Positions 1-9,052 of a DNA stretch of 64,000 bases are shown here, piece by piece. The notes beneath the pieces were generated by a model. That model saw only the letters and a program-made list of their open reading frames with translations, was not told the DNA's origin and did not search any database. The stretch spans positions 62,001 through 126,000 of the forward strand of contig CAKOGP040001792.1 in NCBI GenBank assembly GCA_933822405.4, in the 5' to 3' direction. Positions within the stretch are counted from its first letter, which is position 1. Each line of letters starts with the position of its first letter. This DNA is from Cylindrotheca closterium (taxonomy: Eukaryota > Bacillariophyta > Bacillariophyceae > Bacillariales > Bacillariaceae). The position numbers and the translations under genes are program-made.

Positions 1-2319
1 TGCACAGGCATGATTTCGAATCCATGGTGGTAGACTCCGTAACTTGAATAGCAAGTCCTCCGACTCCATAAGGTCCTTTGGCCTCAAAATGGACGAGTCC
101 AAAAACTCTTGCAGAATCATGGACTTGGATGGCTTTAGAAAATCAGGATTTCGTAGAACCAAATCAAAAGGAGTCTTCCCGTCGTGGTCTTTGAGCCTCG
201 CAACTTTATCTTCAAAAAGAAGAGCCAGCGTTGGCTCGTCAACAGGTATCGATCGAAAGTTGCGCAACGCCAAGTGTAACGGAGTCCGACCCCGCACATC
301 TTGTGCACAGACAGCCTGCGGGTAAGCCTCGTATATTGTGGACAGTACATTGTAGTTGGATGTCATTTCTTCTGCTGCAATATGCAACGGCAGCTGAAAT
401 GTTTGGCTTGCTGCTATTGCCGCCGGTGATTCCGCTGGACCCACATTGAAACCAGGCGTCCCAAATCCGAGCAAAAGTTCAATTATTTCTTGATTTGGCT
501 GGTAGTCTGTCTGCATCATTGCCGTCATGAGAGGAGTGCGAGCCTGAGCATCTGTTGTTACCAGCGCCTGTGGATACGAATTTACAAGGATTCGGATCAA
601 GTCAGTAGCCGTCCCTGGTGGCCTGGACACGAGCCTTGATGGAGCCGCTTGTGGCTTTCGTCGAACGAGCAAATGTAATGGCAAAAGTTTTCCCGTAGGT
701 GTCGCAACGGCAGCGGGATTCACCGAATCAGCAGAGGCAAATAGTTTGGTAGGCCGAAACAACAAGCCTTTGGTAACTTGTCTATGTTTCCAAAGTTGTA
801 TCTTGTTGAGACAACTCCGGACATCATCTGGGTAGTTGGCAAACAATACTTCGTGTCTCTTCTCCTGCTGTTGTTTCTTTTGTAGTTGTAGCTCTTCCGG
901 TGACTGGTGCAAGTGCTCTCCCTTTCGAAACTTTATTTGGGCCAATTGCTCTTCCTCGTTTTCCTTCACTGTTTGTCCAAGTAAAATTCGTAGATGCTGG
1001 AGAGCCAACACAATTTGGTCATTCTTCAACATGAGCTGCAACGGAGTGAACCCTCGGTCGTCCCTGTGTCCAACACTGGCAGGATACTCTTCAACCATTA
1101 ATTGCATAGTGTCAATATCTGCGGATGTGGCTGCCAATAGGTGCAGAGGTAATCGGCCTCCCGAATCCGTATGTTGGGTTTGCTCGGGATGTGTGTAGAG
1201 TAAAGCTCTCGTCATCCAAATTGGCGGTGGCTCCACACCTAGCGAACAAACATGCATCGCCGTCATTTTGCTAACTGGGTCCATATTCTTGGCCATGTGC
1301 GGTTCGACACTGAGGAGAAAGATTGCCTTTCTCCAAGTCGCATCGTTCGTGGATTGCGCCGCATCACACATGTCATGTAGTTGTAAATTGTCAGCATCCG
1401 CTGTAAAGTCAGCCGTATCCAAGGTAATATCCAAATCCACAGGACCCGTTCGCCTCTGTGTCTGCAAAGGACGATTGATCCGGGGCCTTCTTTTAGCTGG
1501 GCGTGATTGTGCTGGCATGGGACGATCCTGTGAAAATGCTACTTCAGGATTATGTTGCGCCGTTTCTGAAATGGTGGCAGGCTGCGGTCTTCGGGGAGTG
1601 CTACCAGGATTGCCCTTTCGCGTATAAAAACTCTTCTTCAAAGCCTTGGCAGCTTCAATTGCTTGATCACTGAGGGTCGTTGTCTCGGATTCTTCAGCAA
1701 GCGAGTAAGTAGATGGCATCTGATAACCCCCTTCCTGATAACCCCCTTCCAATACTTCGTTTAGGCTGTCCACACTCATTTCTCCAGTGGGCGTCCTCCG
1801 CACATTCCTCATCTGAGGAGTGAAGCTTGTCTCCAAGTTGGAGGGAGCATCAAAGGGATTCGTGCTCGTCTCGAATGGATTGGTGCTTTCTTCGAATGGG
1901 TTTGTGTTTCTTCGAGCCGTGGGTGTATTTGACGCTTGCATTAGAGGTCGGTGATTCAATGGTGATGGACCGGCAAATGGATTGGTATTTGTTGCCTGCA
2001 TAGGTAGCCGATGATTCAACGGTGATGGACCGGCAAATGGATTGGTACTTTTCTGGTGCTGCGTTGGAGAAGGAGTGCTATGAGCCGAAGAAGTGGAAGT
2101 GGTGGACGCAGATCCAACTGGTGAAGCCTCAAACCTCCGAACTCGTTTCTTGAATTGTTGTTGATTCCTTTTCTTTTCTGCATACATTCTCCTGTCTTTT
2201 ACCCACGGTGATTCTTTGGATGCTAGGGCGTCGTTTCCATTCGACTTTGGGTCTGGAGCGAAGCCTCGCTGAGGCCGCTGCCGTTCCGAAGGACTTGCAA
2301 AATTGGATTGGATTCCCAT
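1..2319 (-). CDS. Ankyrin-repeat protein with NPF motifs (3' end outside window)
   Basis: One open frame of 773 codons runs from an ATG at 2319 down to base 1 without a stop, so the C-terminus lies outside the window. The first ~250 residues are low in complexity and Ser/Pro/Asn-rich. They hold five Asn-Pro-Phe motifs, two of them inside a duplicated unit (NPFAGPSPLNHR, twice, bases 1930-2045), and a YQEGG pair from a 15-bp direct repeat at 1721-1750. The rest carries ankyrin-type helices, recognisable by LPLHLLA, TPLQLML, TPLMTAM, LPLHIAA and TPLHLAL. NPF motifs are known ligands of EH domains in endocytic adaptors, so a scaffold role near membranes is possible (inference). No catalytic domain or membrane segment is visible. 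Confidence 0.85.
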   Translation of the reverse strand, partial: MGIQSNFASPSERQRPQRGFAPDPKSNGNDALASKESPWVKDRRMYAEKKRNQQQFKKRVRRFEASPVGSASTTSTSSAHSTPSPTQHQKSTNPFAGPSPLNHRLPMQATNTNPFAGPSPLNHRPLMQASNTPTARRNTNPFEESTNPFETSTNPFDAPSNLETSFTPQMRNVRRTPTGEMSVDSLNEVLEGGYQEGGYQMPSTYSLAEESETTTLSDQAIEAAKALKKSFYTRKGNPGSTPRRPQPATISETAQHNPEVAFSQDRPMPAQSRPAKRRPRINRPLQTQRRTGPVDLDITLDTADFTADADNLQLHDMCDAAQSTNDATWRKAIFLLSVEPHMAKNMDPVSKMTAMHVCSLGVEPPPIWMTRALLYTHPEQTQHTDSGGRLPLHLLAATSADIDTMQLMVEEYPASVGHRDDRGFTPLQLMLKNDQIVLALQHLRILLGQTVKENEEEQLAQIKFRKGEHLHQSPEELQLQKKQQQEKRHEVLFANYPDDVRSCLNKIQLWKHRQVTKGLLFRPTKLFASADSVNPAAVATPTGKLLPLHLLVRRKPQAAPSRLVSRPPGTATDLIRILVNSYPQALVTTDAQARTPLMTAMMQTDYQPNQEIIELLLGFGTPGFNVGPAESPAAIAASQTFQLPLHIAAEEMTSNYNVLSTIYEAYPQAVCAQDVRGRTPLHLALRNFRSIPVDEPTLALLFEDKVARLKDHDGKTPFDLVLRNPDFLKPSKSMILQEFLDSSILRPKDLMESEDLLFKLRSLPPWIRNHACA

Positions 2320-2828
2320 TTGTTGTTTCCAAACACTAGATAAAGAGAGGGCAAACGCTCAATGACAAGAGGTGGTGGGAATGGGGGTTGAATTCAGGAA
2401 TTTTCAGGGAAGCTTGTTGGCTGGTCGGCGAGTGCATTTAGCGACGAAAATAATCGCAGAAGCGATGAGTCCCGTTTATGAAAATGGACTCGGGATTGAA
2501 TGGGCGCTCATAGTGACAGTACCAGGTACCAGGTAGTATCTGAATGAATCAGTAGCGGATCGAAGAGCTCGTTTGCGTTCGGACACCAGGGTCGAAAGGT
2601 CATATATTCGATTCGCAGTCACATTGTTCGCATATATCCGCATATAACCTTATGTATTTTGTTGTCAGAAAATACCCGGTGAAAAAAATGATATGCCATA
2701 TTTTCAAAATTCTCCGAACCACAAATACAAAATGACTTTCTACTGAAAAGCAAACAACACCAAGGTTTCGGTGACAATCCGGCAAGTCACACATTTTAAA
2801 GTTAAATTTCATCGTCAAGCAAGCTGAA
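2320..2828. other. Intergenic spacer between divergent genes
   Basis: The stretch separates the minus-strand ankyrin gene from the plus-strand gene at 2829, so it should hold both promoters. It contains the short repeat ACCAGGTACCAGGTAGTA at about 2521-2537, one of the GGTACC-type motifs that recur between genes here. No gene or RNA is recognised. Confidence 0.5.
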
Positions 2829-3287
2829 ATGGTCAACGAAAACAACAGTATCGAAAGCAATAACGACAGCTTTGTCTGGGAAGACTTTATGGAAAATGAT
2901 GACACAATGATCTCGGGAGAAGAAGGATTTGAGGACTTTGGGGTTTCGTGCAATGATCTGAATTGGGATTCACAAACTGCCATGTCGGCATTTTCCATTT
3001 GTTTTGATTTCGACGAGAAAGACGATGTGTCAGTGCTTGATACTCCCTTCGATGAGCGATCCACGGACTCTACTATTTTGAGCGTGCAAGACTGGTTCTC
3101 GCTTGATACCGAAATTGAATTGGAGCCAATAGCACCAATGAAGCAAGAGTATAAGTCTGATACGATTGAAGAGGCTATCCGTCTCGAGAAGCGAGATAAG
3201 AGGCGCGCTATCGTCATGGCAAAGATGCTTCGGCTGGAATCTTCCATGCAAAAGCTTGGGCTACAGCTGGGGAAAACAAACGAATGA
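2829..3287 (+). CDS. Small acidic protein, unknown
   Basis: This is an intact ORF of 152 codons starting at an ATG. The first 100 residues are strongly acidic, with FDFDEKDD near residue 58. The last 40 are basic and predicted helical (EEAIRLEKRDKRRAIVMAKM). There is no signal peptide, membrane span or known domain. The acidic-then-basic layout could suit a nuclear or adaptor protein, but that is a guess. An overlapping minus-strand ORF (2600-3349) is rejected as its shadow. The FDF[DE]E motif resembles the repeats in the ORF at 5719. Confidence 0.55.
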   Translation: MVNENNSIESNNDSFVWEDFMENDDTMISGEEGFEDFGVSCNDLNWDSQTAMSAFSICFDFDEKDDVSVLDTPFDERSTDSTILSVQDWFSLDTEIELEPIAPMKQEYKSDTIEEAIRLEKRDKRRAIVMAKMLRLESSMQKLGLQLGKTNE

Positions 3288-3702
3288 ATTATAAATGAAT
3301 AGCAAATGGGGCATGGGAAAGGGGAAAGGGGTGATATCGTTTTACACAAACCGAAGTCTCCTCAAAAAGCTGTTAAAATATAAATTCAATAATAATCATG
3401 CGAGCAATCTTGGTGATGAATTGGATAGCTTCATTTCTAGAAGGGTTTGGTAGAGCAAAGGCTGCTGTACCAGCACTGTGTCCTCCTGCTTCCCTCTTGT
3501 TGATACAGCCCTCTATCATGGAGCCATTGCCACCAAAATGATGAATACTCAGGGTTCGGGGAATCTACGAGCTCTACTGTAGTCTTTTTTATTTTTTGTT
3601 TGATATGGCCATCGCACGCGATCAAAATGAACTGAACTTGAAATGTGTTCATAAATTCCAACACAGAATCAGTGAAGTACAATAGTCTTCGGCGGTGCAA
3701 AC
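3288..3702. other. Intergenic spacer
   Basis: AT-rich sequence between two small plus-strand ORFs. No gene, RNA or repeat is recognised. Confidence 0.4.
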
Positions 3703-4039
3703 AATGCCTCCAGCGACGACAATTATAGATGGGAGTCAGTCCCTCTCTTCGACCTCTCTCAAACCAGAAAACGTAGGACGTCCCATGGAAAACAGCAGCG
3801 ACACAGAGGACGTTGCCTTTGCACTTTCGACGACAGTAGATAATCTGATGAAGCAACTTTCGACTTACGAATGGGCTGGGAAGATATGCATCTACCTTGA
3901 CTGTGCGATGAGTTGGAAATTGTTTGCATTAAGCGGCTCGGTGCATGGACGATCATTGGGCATTACAGAAGACATAGAAGACACAGATAATATTAGGTCA
4001 TCCTTCAGAAAGCTTGAAAACTACTATGTGATCAGATAA
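3703..4039 (+). CDS. Possible small protein, unknown
   Basis: The frame is open from an ATG at 3695; a second start at 3704 would give MPPATTIID. It has no recognised domain, no signal peptide and no clear hydrophobic span, and is Ser/Thr-rich at the N-terminus. It may be one exon of a longer gene, because its C-terminus (KLENYYVIR) has no obvious fold. The evidence is only ORF length, so this is a weak call. Confidence 0.3.
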
Positions 4040-4477
4040 GAACATTGGAATGCAGTTTACCGAAACTGATCCATCGAACAAAATTGACGCTAGAGTGCCA
4101 GTAGTATGGCAAGGAGTGCCAACAAGAAGAAGCAAGAAGAGCAGAAGAGAAGTCTGCTGAGTTCTTGCCAAATCGTGCAGGGCAGCCACGTTAGAAATAT
4201 GGGCAATTGATTCCATTGGCGCTATAAAAGTTATGCTACACAATACTGTAGATGGAGGCAGCTCACTCAACGTGTATCCAGATAGGAGACAGGTACCAGG
4301 TACCGGTACCTTTCGAGCCAATGTACCGTATTACGACAGACGCCCACGCCAACAAACTGAGAAACCTCAACCTCAAAATAAATTTCACATCTACATGTTT
4401 CTATTAGCATAATCGTATATATTGCAAGCTACGATAACCCAGTGAACCCTTCTTCTTCAGTGCCCCTTACTTGAATA
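4040..4477. other. Intergenic spacer with a palindromic GGTACC cluster
   Basis: Upstream region of the transporter gene. It contains CAGGTACCAGGTACCGGTACC at about 4290-4310, the densest example of a short motif that recurs between genes in this window. No gene is recognised. Confidence 0.45.
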
Positions 4478-5647
4478 ATGGTCCGGACAACTTGGGGCGG
4501 CGTAATTCGATTCTTGCCGGCAATGATGGTACTTCCAGTGTGGTTGACCATCGCACTTCGAGAAAAAGTACTTTTGGACTCCTTTCGTTCCTATTATCCT
4601 TTGAGTGTGGCCATGATATTCGGTTCCATGATTGCTGGATCGACTCCTTTGGGAGGAGGAGTTGTTGCCTTTCCCATCAGTGTCCTTGTGATTGGATTCT
4701 CTCCTTCCCAAGGACGAGACTTCAGCCTCATGATTCAATCGATAGGCATGACTTCCGCAAGTTTTCTCATTGTGATGAACAAACCCACTCTGCTGGTTAA
4801 ATACGGGGAATTATTGGCCAAGACGGTGTTATTCAATTTGGTGGGGTTGATTGCTGGCATGTTTTGGACTATCTCCCCCTTCGCGGTAATGTGTCTGTAC
4901 ACAACAGCAGTTGCAGCATTTGCTCTGATTCTGGCATACGTAGAAACTTGCTTACATCACAATATTTCCGGCATGCCACCAAAAGAACAATTAACTAGAA
5001 CTTCTTTTGACATGAGTGTCGACGACGATAGGGGCGACATGGAAATTCAAACCAAGGACACACTAGTGGAAGAAAAGAGCAACCACTCCAATCTATCCAT
5101 TTGCTGTGACACCACCGGCATGGTTTTGTTGGGCATCTTGGGAGGACTGATATCCTCTCAAATAGGGACAGGAGCAGATATCACTTGGTTCGCTTATGGG
5201 TCTTTGGTATACAACTACAGAATGGGCTGCATAGACAGAATGAACGGCAACGAACTGACGGCTTCCTCTATCATTGTGATGACGACAACAAGCATATTCG
5301 GGAGTATCCTCCGAGCGACTTCTACAGGGTCAGATGCTCCAACGATAGAAGTCTATCAAGCCCTCATTTCTTGCGCTTGCATAGTTGTTCTTGGAGCTCC
5401 GCTAGGGTCCTTGTTTCTCTCTGCCGAGTACGAACGGCGGCTCAAGGGACTGTTTTACATCCTTTCCTTTGTACAACTAGCTACATTTGGCATCATCAAG
5501 ATTCGAGACAATGTACTTGCCTGGATTATTGTGAGCGGCGTTCTTGGCTGGATCCTCGTAGTCATTGCCATTGCGGATTGGTTCATATTTCAAACCGAAA
5601 GTGGACTGCGAAGGCTGGTGGCTGCCAGCCACAACCGTGACAAATGA
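4478..5647 (+). CDS. TauE/SafE-family membrane transporter
   Basis: An intact single-exon gene of 389 codons. It has about eight hydrophobic helices and the sequence GSMIAGSTPLGGGVVAFP near residues 48-66, the glycine-rich first repeat typical of the TauE/SafE (sulfite/anion exporter) family. A second, related glycine-rich repeat (GLISSQIGTGADI) starts near residue 224, after a hydrophilic acidic loop at about 165-205. The two inverted halves match the family's usual internal duplication. Family members move sulfite, sulfonates or related organic anions; the substrate here cannot be told. There is no clear signal peptide, so the membrane is unknown. Confidence 0.85.
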   Translation: MVRTTWGGVIRFLPAMMVLPVWLTIALREKVLLDSFRSYYPLSVAMIFGSMIAGSTPLGGGVVAFPISVLVIGFSPSQGRDFSLMIQSIGMTSASFLIVMNKPTLLVKYGELLAKTVLFNLVGLIAGMFWTISPFAVMCLYTTAVAAFALILAYVETCLHHNISGMPPKEQLTRTSFDMSVDDDRGDMEIQTKDTLVEEKSNHSNLSICCDTTGMVLLGILGGLISSQIGTGADITWFAYGSLVYNYRMGCIDRMNGNELTASSIIVMTTTSIFGSILRATSTGSDAPTIEVYQALISCACIVVLGAPLGSLFLSAEYERRLKGLFYILSFVQLATFGIIKIRDNVLAWIIVSGVLGWILVVIAIADWFIFQTESGLRRLVAASHNRDK

Positions 5648-5718
5648 AAGAGTACTTATGCAATGTGCTGTCGAGTCATCAATTACACCCGATGTCGTAG
5701 ATGAGAATACAAATTTAA

Positions 5719-5949
5719 TTGAAAAGTAAGTACGACGCATTCTCATTGGCGACTGAAGTGTTTGATTTGGAGGAGTACAACGTTCAGAGTGATCAGGATG
5801 TATTCTCGGTGGTATCTGAAGTATTCGACTTCGACGAGCACACTAAGCTACCATATGTGAAGCGATTGCGACCCAGGCAGTCGAAGGGGCAAGAAGGAAC
5901 AGCAACGTCAAAAAAGCTCTCCCAACAAGAAGAGAAGGAAGAAGTCTAG
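5719..5949 (+). other. ORF with two DxFSxxxEVFD repeats, no ATG
   Basis: A 76-codon open frame 72 bases past the transporter stop. It has no in-frame ATG, so it would have to be a downstream exon or a relic. It holds two copies of a motif, DAFSLATEVFDLEE and DVFSVVSEVFDFDE, spaced 23 residues apart, then a Lys/Glu-rich tail. A related FSICFDFDE string occurs in the protein at 2829. Function unknown. Confidence 0.3.
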
Positions 5950-6161
5950 TAGATTTACATTCGATTGTCTCATTCAATGTAACATGATCTCATAGGGAAT
6001 GACGACAGACTGAATATGTTGAATGTCTCAGGAGAATAAAGTGAAAATTATACTTCAGCGTTACGATAAAATTGGTTTACAACCAACCATGTCGATCGCT
6101 TCGCCACTTTCAGCTGAATATTAACAAACTTCTTGACTTGATTTTCCTCTACCGATTTCGC

Positions 6162-7175
6162 CTACAACGTACCCTTAAAGTTGGCACTCGTTGTTGGTGG
6201 AGCATGCAACCCATGCAACCTATCCGGATTGCTGGCAGCTGTTTTGGTGCTGAAGCTGCATACTAGTACGCTTCGGAGTCCCTGCTCTACTGGCATTCCC
6301 GAATGCGTGACATCGCCTCCAAATACCAGTGCGGTGCCGGCAGGTGGTTTGAGGACAATGGTTGGCGGAGTCCCCGGGTTTTCACTCGTATCTCGATTTC
6401 CTGCCCAGAAACCTGTGCCTCCCCCCGAGAAGCTTTCGCCTGGGTTGAGGAGAGGTACCAATACAGTCAATGCCAGGTGATCTTTGTGACAACCAAAGTA
6501 TCCATCGGCTTCGTAAATGTTAATGGCAGGTTCTCCTTCACTCCATTCCAGTTGACTAGTAACGTACAGTTCTCTCAAGCCATCAAATAGTTCGTCATCT
6601 GGCGGTGTTTTAGGTTGTTCCAGTTGGGCATTGAGCGGTTGCCATTCGCACCAGTTCGGACCTGGAGCAAAGAGAGTTTCGTAGATGCTTGGAGCGGCTT
6701 CTTCGAGGTAGTCGATCACTCGTAGCAGTATTTCTTCACACGTCAAAACAACATTGGGGTTGTCAAAATTGTTAGGGTCGGCCACTGAAAATCGGCTACG
6801 GCCTCGAGCAGCAGCCGTGTCTCGTCGGTCCTGTGCTTGCAAAGCTGCTTGAAAGAGCATCTGGCATTCATCGCTGCTAACGGCATTGGGTATCGCGAGG
6901 ACGCATTCTCCCTCTGCAATCGATTCCCCCAATGGAATGTCCTCGTCTTTGCTAACTTCTCGTGCTTCAGAATCCAACCAATGGATTTCATGCTGAAGAT
7001 TCAGATGCGATGGTGTTTTTATTTTTCGAGTTGATGCAAATAAGACATTTGGTATGATGCTTTCAATAGGCTTAATTATTGGAATGGGCGGTAGGAATGC
7101 AGAACAACATTTGTTCTTGAGGGTAAATGATACCGCTAAGGTAACCAGTACAAGTAGAGGGTCTATCTTTGGCAT
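6162..7175 (-). CDS. 2-oxoglutarate/Fe(II) dioxygenase, probably plastid-targeted
   Basis: The gene starts at the ATG at 7175; two upstream codons extend the open frame only to a TTG. The N-terminus has a hydrophobic signal segment followed by CSAF-LPP, which resembles the ASAFAP cleavage motif of heterokont plastid leaders. The C-terminal half is a double-stranded beta-helix oxygenase domain of the prolyl 4-hydroxylase type. The iron ligands appear as H230-x-D232 (in GCHKDH) and H291 (in VTHSG), and R301 (in GLRS) suits 2-oxoglutarate binding. It should hydroxylate a protein or small molecule using O2 and 2-oxoglutarate; the substrate is unknown. It has no intron and is transcribed divergently from the mini-gene at 7526. 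Confidence 0.8.
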   Translation of the reverse strand: MPKIDPLLVLVTLAVSFTLKNKCCSAFLPPIPIIKPIESIIPNVLFASTRKIKTPSHLNLQHEIHWLDSEAREVSKDEDIPLGESIAEGECVLAIPNAVSSDECQMLFQAALQAQDRRDTAAARGRSRFSVADPNNFDNPNVVLTCEEILLRVIDYLEEAAPSIYETLFAPGPNWCEWQPLNAQLEQPKTPPDDELFDGLRELYVTSQLEWSEGEPAINIYEADGYFGCHKDHLALTVLVPLLNPGESFSGGGTGFWAGNRDTSENPGTPPTIVLKPPAGTALVFGGDVTHSGMPVEQGLRSVLVCSFSTKTAASNPDRLHGLHAPPTTSANFKGTL

Positions 7176-7525
7176 CGGCAAGGATGATGATGATGATTCT
7201 TCATAGCAACGATTGAGACGTCCGAGTGAGTGAGTGAGTAAGTGAGTGGAGGTTCGAAGAATGAGAAATGAAGGAACACATCATCACGTCGAACAAAACT
7301 GTCCGAGTTTATTGGATTCACACTAGTCGAATCGTGTTGATCGATCGGAACTATCGAACGAACTCTTCTTCGATCGGAGTTTTGACACGAACCTTCCTTT
7401 CGACACGAACCCCTTCGTTTCGATGACATCAGTAAGATCTTCAGATCATCCTCTGTCTCGTCTCATAATTTCAAATCATACAAGCAAATCAAGTTTTTCA
7501 AAGCAACATATTACAAAGCACTACA
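7176..7525. promoter_or_regulatory. Divergent promoter region
   Basis: The spacer lies between the divergent oxygenase and the mini-gene. It contains a (TGAG)n microsatellite near 7223-7250 and a GAT run near 7180-7200. Bases from 7325 (AGTCGAATCGTGTTGATCGATC) recur at 8270 upstream of the second mini-gene copy, so the 5' flank was duplicated together with the gene. Confidence 0.5.
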
Positions 7526-7842
7526 ATGGTTCACCCAAAGCAGTAAGTCAAAATCCCTTGTGACGGCACGACATTCGCGTTCGAACGAGCAGAAAGAGTT
7601 ATCCGAACACCGAACATCATCACTCACATTCCTTCGTCAATTTCAACTCTTATCACTACAGAGACAACTACGGAAAGGGAAAGGATGCAGTCCCCGAGAC
7701 TAGAGTAACGGAGGAAGGATCCGCCAAGCGAAACATTACTCGCAAGGTCAATCACCATGAAAAGAAAACAAAGAAACAAAACGGTGGCGCTGGTGGCAAG
7801 GGAAAATGGAACGCCTTGGACGACGGATCCATGGACTACTAA
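7526..7842 (+). CDS. Two-exon mini-gene, small basic GGxGKGxW protein
   Basis: Exons are 7526-7542 (17 nt) and 7662-7842, with a GTAAGT...ACAG intron of 119 nt that splits codon 6. The product is 65 residues: MVHPKQ, then a Lys/Arg-rich middle, then GGAGGKGKWNALDDGSMDY at the end. The Gly-Gly-x-Gly-Lys-Gly-x-Trp tail after a basic stretch is reminiscent of the C-terminus of HABP4/SERBP1/Stm1 ribosome- and mRNA-binding proteins, but the match is short and tentative. The splice structure is supported by the paralog at 8477, which keeps the same 17-nt first exon, intron phase and junction. Fragments of this gene recur at 8.9 kb and in the 284-bp array at 13.6-14.4 kb. Confidence 0.7.
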
Positions 7843-8476
7843 GCATGACGGATGCATTACGCTTATGCAACGAATACATATTCATGAAAACTAGTCCTCG
7901 AGGCAGCTACAAACTCAGAAGAGGAAATCAAGAAATTTGATCCTCGAGACAGCTACAAACTCAATAGACGAAACATAAAAAAAATTAGATAAAAATAACA
8001 GGCACCATAAATGTCGCAACATACTAGAAGGCACTAGTCCTAGACCTCTCATTTCAGAAAAGATTGCAGCACTAATCGTCCTACGAGTACAGTGTTCCGG
8101 CAAAGATGTTGTGTACCAGCAAGGATGTAGCCTCAGGTCACTGCAAACAATCATTGTAAGGAGGAGGATGCTGCTGTACAGTACCGTATGATTCGATTCA
8201 ATACAATCAGCAGAACTGAAACCTGGACCATCGCTGTTGACCCTTTCAACTTGCCATCATGATCGCATTAGTCGAATCGTGTTGATCGATCAGAACGAAC
8301 CAACGAAACCATCCGATCGAGATCAATCGATCGTCACCAGAACTTCGTGCCCACGTCAACCAATCGAAAATCTTCGCTTCTGCCAGATTTTTCGATCCAA
8401 GTTTCAAGTTTCACAAATCAAGCTGGAATTTTAAATCAATTAAAAACAAAAGTATTAGTCAATTATTAATACAACA
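7843..8476. other. Spacer with diverged 3' and 5' flank repeats
   Basis: After the first mini-gene come two imperfect copies of a TCCTCGAG[GA]CAGCTACAAACTCA element (near 7894 and 7941). The same element is recognisable after copies two and three. From 8270 the 5' flank of the first copy is repeated, ending in the second copy's ATG. No other gene is seen. Confidence 0.5.
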
Positions 8477-8794
8477 ATGGTTCTACCAAAGCAGTAAGTC
8501 AATAGCCGTGACGGCAAAATAAGGTTGGACAAGAGTGATGTATCCACGAGGCGTCACTCACACTCCTCTGTGTTTACTTTCAAATGCAGAGACGCGAACG
8601 GAATGGGAAAGCTCGCAACCCCTGAAACGAGAGGAGCGAAAGACGTATCTCTTAGAAGAAGTGTCACTCGCACACCCGGTGATGATAGAAGAGAGAATAA
8701 GCAATACGGTGGCGACGGTACCATGGACTTGAGCCGAGTACACATTACAGAATTCAGTTCTCGCGACTGCTACAAACTCATAAACGAGCTCTAA
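8477..8794 (+). CDS. Diverged paralog of the mini-gene
   Basis: Exons are 8477-8493 and 8590-8794, giving 73 codons plus stop. The first exon encodes MVLPKQ and is followed by GTAAGTCAA, as in the copy at 7526, and the intron again splits codon 6. The second exon aligns with the first copy (TPETRG, then VTRTPG), but about 36 bases encoding the GGKGKWNALDD segment are missing, leaving YGGDGTMDLSR. The stop has been lost and the frame reads on into the former 3' flank. The frame is still open, so this may be an expressed, altered protein or an early pseudogene. Confidence 0.5.
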
Positions 8795-8849
8795 AATTGG
8801 AAAAACCTCGTACAAAAACAACAAGGTACCAACATCAGCTCAGAAAAGA

Positions 8850-8990
8850 TACCAGGAGATCCATCAGTCGCAAGCAGGAAACGTGGAACGTCTCGGACGA
8901 TGGAACGAGGGACTTGAGCCGAGTGCATATTCGTGAATTTAGTTCTAAAGACTTTTAGTCCTACGAACTCAGAAACGAGCTCTAAAAGTA
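8850..8990 (+). pseudogene. Third, degenerate mini-gene fragment
   Basis: Bases 8877-8922 (GGAAACGTGGAACGTCTCGGACGATGG...) match the 3' coding part of the mini-gene at 7526. The flank that follows (GCATATTCGTGAATTTAGTTCT, then ACGAGCTCTAAAA) matches the end of the copy at 8477. No first exon or usable frame remains. Confidence 0.55.
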
Positions 8991-9052
8991 GAGAAAGAAT
9001 ATTACATACCGCATTCAAGATAGAAAGCTTAACTCAGAAAACTTTTGGCTCT

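Noticed and set aside
2600..3349. A 249-codon minus-strand ORF
   Set aside because: It lies antisense over the plus-strand acidic gene, is Ser-rich as expected of a reverse complement of Asp/Glu codons, and shows no domain.
5719..5949. Treating this ORF as a complete gene
   Set aside because: It has no in-frame ATG; kept only as a possible exon or relic.
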